Source of the DNA: Panaeolus papilionaceus
Lineage: Eukaryota > Basidiomycota > Agaricomycetes > Agaricales
Assembly (NCBI GenBank): GCA_015501605.1
Contig: JADNRZ010000012.1
Span: forward strand, 1,116,001-1,180,000
Direction of reading: 5' to 3'
DNA length: 64,000 bases
In this document: one piece after another, positions 60,070 through 64,000 of the stretch
Numbering within the stretch: position 1 is the first letter of the stretch
How the letters are laid out: the number at the start of each line of letters is the position of its first letter
Program-made: the position numbers and the translations under genes
The notes under the pieces: model-generated
What the model was told of the DNA's origin: nothing
Databases searched by the model: none
Seen by the model: the letters and a program-made list of their open reading frames with translations, nothing else

Positions 60070-63000
60070 CTAGGGACTAACATGGATAGACCCGGTCACA
60101 ATCCGTGACATATCCGCGGGTCGCGACCGGTTTACGGTCGGTACGGGTACGGATAGGTGTGATCCGGTTCCGATCCGGGGAATCGACCTGCCCCGCTGTG
60201 TCCATCAATGAGACAACCATCCCTCAGCATCGAAATAGCCATAACTCAGTCAATTCTCGTCCGTTTGATGTGTTTAAATATGCGTTAGAATCGTACAAGT
60301 TAGTAGATAGCTATGGTACACTTGTTTTGTACAAATTACAAAAAATTCCATGTCAAATACAAGTACACTGTTATTTAGATCATGCTTCTGAATTTCCTAA
60401 ATTACTTGTCATCCTGATTTTCGTTATTCTTGTTGTAAGCTGGATCCACATCACCCTTGGTGAGCATTTCAGCAAGGATTTCAAAAGATGGAAGAAGTGG
60501 TGTCTTTGCCCATGAACCAACTCCCATGCGTGCCTTGAAAGTTTGTGAGGTCATGTTGTGCTGCATAAATGATACCTGTCTGTGCCCAGTCGAAAATGCT
60601 CTCTCAGCATCAACTGATGTAGCTGAAATAAAGTTAAAAATGTGGATAAAAATGCACAGAACAGGCTTACCAGGAGCTGAGACATGATCAAGTGCCATCC
60701 GTGCAAGATTGGGACAAGACTTGGATCAAGATGTCCAATATGAAATATATCCACCAACATCATCCATCACTTTAGGGGAAATGACTGGCTCAAGGAGATA
60801 TGTTTCAATATGATCATCTGGAAATGTCTTGTGTGAGGCTTTTGGACGAGGCTCCCACTTTGATTTCCCCTTTAAATATAGTTTGAATAAAGTGATAAAA
60901 GCAAATAAAATAGATGACACACCTTTTTCTTTTCTTCTTTTTGTTTTGGCAATGGTACATCGGAGTTTGCTGGTGCATATTTCTTCTTCCATGTTGACAC
61001 AGCTGTAGAGCGAATGTGATTGATTTGGGCAGCAGACAGATTTCAAGCAGGATCTTGGAACCATTCCAGCTTGCGATCTGGACACATGACTAGATAGGGG
61101 AAGTATCAGTACAGGTGCACAAGAGGTAAAATATAAAATATACCAAGTGCAAGAATATAAAGGTCACAGTTCCAAATAAGTCCCAAGTATTTATCGATAA
61201 CCAGAATGGCAGCACGTGCTGCAATGCAAATTACAACAGGTGTTGCATCTGTTTGAGAGAATGAAGATTCAGAAGCATTATTGGCATTGGAGTCATTGGA
61301 ATCAGCTGTGCTTGTGTCAGATACACCATCAGAGTCATCTGATTCTGGGGGTGTATCTTTCACAACAGCTTCGAGGGTGTCACGGAGAGTGTAGAACATG
61401 GGAAGTGTCTCTGAAACCAAAGGGACTTCAGCTTGAGAAAAGAGCAAGGTGAGGTGTTTGAACAACTAGTAAATGTTTATCAGAACTTCTTATAAAATAT
61501 AGACTTGTAAAAATGGCCTGACCACTAATACTTCATTGATATCATCTGCTAACTGCCATTGCACCTCAGTCAACCGATAACGCTGGAGTTTATTGGCTGA
61601 TACTCCAGTCATTGACTGAATGACAGATTTGAAGTGCACATGAGCAGAAAGGCAATCAAAGTCTGAATTCCAACAAGTAGGGACACATCGATCAAGAGCC
61701 CGTTTGTTGGACTGAACCTTGGGGTCCTTACTGTTAGAGACAAGCTCCAGGAATTGGGTGTTGAGAGTGGTTGAATCATGGATGCGGCGAGCAAATCCAG
61801 CAACCTAAAATTGTGACATGAATACTAATAAAAATAAAATAAAATAATAGGAAAAATACTGCAGGAAATATACGAAGAGCAGTCTTTTCCTCCAATGCTG
61901 ACATCTCCACAGCAAACTCAGATTTCATGAGATGAATAACCTCCTCTCGAATAGATCGAACCACCTGCTCATCATGAACAACTTGCCCCTCATCTACCAC
62001 TGTCTGATCTGCTTCATCCACCATACACTGTACATCTACCTCTGCTTCTTCAAATGCTGCTGCATCACCCTCATCAACAATGTCATCACCATCCAATGAA
62101 ACCTCATCCACAACCACACCATGTTCATTAGAAGGACGCACTACTTTCTTTGACTTGGGTTTCTTGAAAAAGAAAGATATAAATGCCTAATAATATGCTT
62201 TTAGTCAATAGACATTTCATTAAGAGTGAAGCTTTACCTTGGCAACAAGATTTACAATATGTGCCATGCACCTCAAGCGACTATGATCACCATTGAATGT
62301 CGGGATATGCTGTGGTAGATTTCTAGCAAGTGTATTGCAGTTTCCTGCATTATCCATACAGAGTCCCAGAAGCTGCCAATATGTAGTTAATAAAATTATT
62401 TTATTGATACTAATATTATGATACACATACCAATTTATCAAGACCAAAACGCTTGAGGCAGTCTGCAGTCTTTGAAGCAAGATATGCACCATCATGCTTT
62501 TGTGTAAGACTGGACAAGAGTGTCAGAACTTATTTTAGAATTAAGAATTAAAGTTCATACCGAAGAAATTCCAGTACTGAGCAGTAGAGCTTCCCATTCT
62601 CATACCAGATAAATATCAAACCAAGGTATGAAATTACAATTGGTGCAGTCCATCCATCCAGTTCAAGATGAATGGCACCATTGCGGTCCTACAAAAATGT
62701 ATCAATTATTATATGCATATGAAAGAAAAATACACTACACACCTGAAAATAGCTACGAATGTGTGTTGAGGCATGCTTGTAGATGTGGATTAAATCTCGT
62801 TGGACAGTAATAGGAAGAGGGACTTTGGTTTCTGGACAAAGCATTTGAACCTCCAAAAGGTATTCCTCATCAGAAACCATGTTGAATGGGCGACCATATT
62901 TTGCACAGCGTAAGGCAATAAGAACACAATGGGCACCTTCAGAATACTTGATTGGAGCAGTGCTGATCTTTTTGCTGGTTTCCTTCCCTTGCTTCTTGTC

Positions 63001-63971
63001 ACAGACCACAGCTTGCTTCTGAAGATTACTTGTTCCATGGCTTGTATTTTTCCGTGGTCGAATAATAAGAGATGGATGGTTTTCAGGATGTGTTGCGCAT
63101 GTGAAGATGAAGTCAATTGAACCATTCTGTTTGTTGCAACGGATAGTAATGGAGTAGTGATCATAAACATTGGAGTTCCATGTGTCCTTATGAGCGCCTA
63201 TTTAAAAGGAATAATGAGTTATATCATATTTAAAAATATTTAACACATTTAACATACAAATAATCTTGTCATCATCAACATCCTTCAGCTCAAGATCTGT
63301 CATTGTGACAATCTTTGCATTTCCCTCCCTCCTCACATGCCACCTCTTTACTGGTGATGCAAGAACAGGGGCACGAGTCTTGGCTTTAGCCGCAGGTGGT
63401 GCAGGTAATGGGTTATCTTTGTCAGAGAATGGACCAGTCTCAGAGATGTCAGGGAAGTCTTCACCACTGCTTGAGCCTGAATCACGTTGCTGAACAGGTA
63501 TATTGGGAACAAATGAAGGGATGGATTGTTGTGGCGTGGCAGGAGGGCCAGGACGAGGGAAAATAGAGGCAGGTGGCTGTGTTGCAGGGGAGGGTGCAGA
63601 GGGGAGACTTGGCCCAGTGTCCTGATCAATGATGGGATCCTTGGTTAAAGCACTTGTACCGGAATTTTCAGTGGTTTTAGCAGTTTTAGCACTTCTACCA
63701 CGTCTTTGAGCCATTAATGAGGTGTAGGGTGTGTTAATCAAGGTCAGAGATTATGCGCGAGAGCAGAGTGCAATGTTTTCGAAGTGGATTGAGCAAGGAG
63801 ATCAAATTTGGCTGTCGGAGATTTAATTCTTCCAAAATAAGCACGGATATACCCGGATATCCACAAAATCCACAGTTAATCCATATTTATCCACGGTTAT
63901 GTCATTTTATTCCACGGTACGGGTAATTACATATATTTTACCAGTTATTCGCTTCCCATGTTAGTCCCTAG
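60070..63971 (-). mobile_element. hAT DNA transposon (inactive)
   Basis: 16-bp terminal inverted repeats CTAGGGACTAACATGG at 60070-60085 and, inverted, at 63956-63971 enclose the transposase gene. The subterminal regions hold repeated ccggatatcc/atccgtg-like words (60100-60180 and 63840-63920), as is usual for hAT ends. The 8-base flanks (gtgactcc left, gtttgtcc right) are not identical, so a clean 8-bp duplication is not supported. Confidence 0.7.
60402..63714 (-). pseudogene. hAT-family transposase gene, 11 exons, two nonsense codons
   Basis: Proposed exons: 63258-63714, 62743-63197, 62561-62688, 62431-62509, 62238-62372, 61860-62186, 61523-61804, 61144-61465, 60923-61089, 60671-60869, 60402-60622; introns 48-60 nt, all frame-consistent. 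In order, the protein has a Pro/Ser-rich N-terminus; a zinc-finger-like FTCATHPENHPSLIIRPRK; a catalytic-core block HLELDGWTAP; LCMDNAGNCNTL; RLRCMAHIVNLVAK; an acidic linker; CVPTCWNSDFDCL; LTLLFSQAEVPLVSETL; and the hAT dimerisation block ATSVDAERAFSTGHRQV. Stops: TGA at 61043-61045 (probably from Trp) and TGA at 60726-60728. Both are transitions, so the gene died recently. An upstream in-frame Met exists at 63741. Confidence 0.8.
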
Positions 63972-64000
63972 TTTGTCCAAAAGTGGCGGTGACTAAGTGG

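Larger units (their letters stand above)
59723..64000. mobile_element. Outer TIR element, right end cut by the window
   Basis: Begins at about 59723 next to sequence shared with the gene A upstream region. Its end cttagtcaccaccactttt (59733-) recurs inverted at the very end of the window (aaaagtggcggtgactaag, 63980-63998). Between the left TIR and 60069 lies ~310 bp of non-coding sequence, while on the right the TIR abuts the hAT end directly. The simplest reading is a ~350-bp MITE interrupted by a hAT element near its right end. Target duplication is not visible because the right boundary is outside. Confidence 0.55.

Noticed and set aside
60062..63979. 8-bp target duplication around the hAT element
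   Set aside because: The flanks gtgactcc and gtttgtcc share only 5 of 8 bases.
1..64000. CRISPR arrays, rRNA or tRNA genes
   Set aside because: No regularly spaced direct repeats, rRNA-like sequence or clear tRNA cloverleaf was noticed; the genome is eukaryotic.

Overview
The window looks like a gene-poor, repeat-rich accessory region of a mushroom-type basidiomycete genome (Agaricomycetes; inferred, species unknown). The evidence is: very short introns (mostly 43-76 nt) with gt...ag ends; fungal NACHT-type NOD-like receptor (NLR) genes; a basidiomycete-style hAT transposase; and a gag plus RT/RNase H retroelement.

The main structure is a tandem array of NLR genes, all on the minus strand. 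The last exons of four related loci start at 14161, 27578, 41527 and 55243, a step of about 13.4-13.9 kb. Three loci can be reconstructed as uninterrupted six-exon (or five-exon) genes: A (27578-31060, 1062 aa), B (41527-44897, 1046 aa) and C (55243-59407, 1054 aa). The fourth, D (14161-15336), keeps only its 3' third. Between them lies a second NLR subfamily ('P-type', first exon starting MAPIRSP) present only as wrecks: P1 (9114-10968), a 5' remnant (22535-23049), a 3' remnant (38269-38697) and H (49150-52063). The spaces are filled by two related repeat blocks, called R (downstream of each A/B/C/D gene) and S (upstream). These carry no recognisable gene.

The proteins share one plan: a short MPP[IF]R leader; one or two copies of an N-terminal G-[LI]-[FI]-G motif, each on its own exon in A and C; a NACHT domain with intact Walker A and Walker B; and a roughly 600-residue C-terminal region without ankyrin, WD40 or TPR repeats that ends in a lysine-rich last exon. 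That last exon and a few patches before it vary strongly between copies, while adjoining introns and intergenic DNA are almost identical. This suggests diversifying selection or gene conversion. A role in non-self or self recognition is an inference from the NLR class.

Mobile DNA surrounds and punctuates the array. There is a fold-back element with 544-bp inverted arms (1-2281); a decayed gag/RT/RNase H retroelement (about 2904-6139, minus); a Tc1/mariner transposase fragment (6437-6703); a solo LTR with a CCATC duplication (8370-8930); a 1.3-kb element with 13-bp TIRs (23074-24396); a 1.1-kb element with a 7-bp duplication (34678-35812); a 698-bp element with 87-bp perfect TIRs inside the last intron of gene C (55516-56213); and an 11-exon hAT transposase gene with two nonsense codons (60402-63714), which seems to lie inside another TIR element whose right end is cut by the window edge. 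All homology statements come from reading the sequence; no database or alignment program was used.
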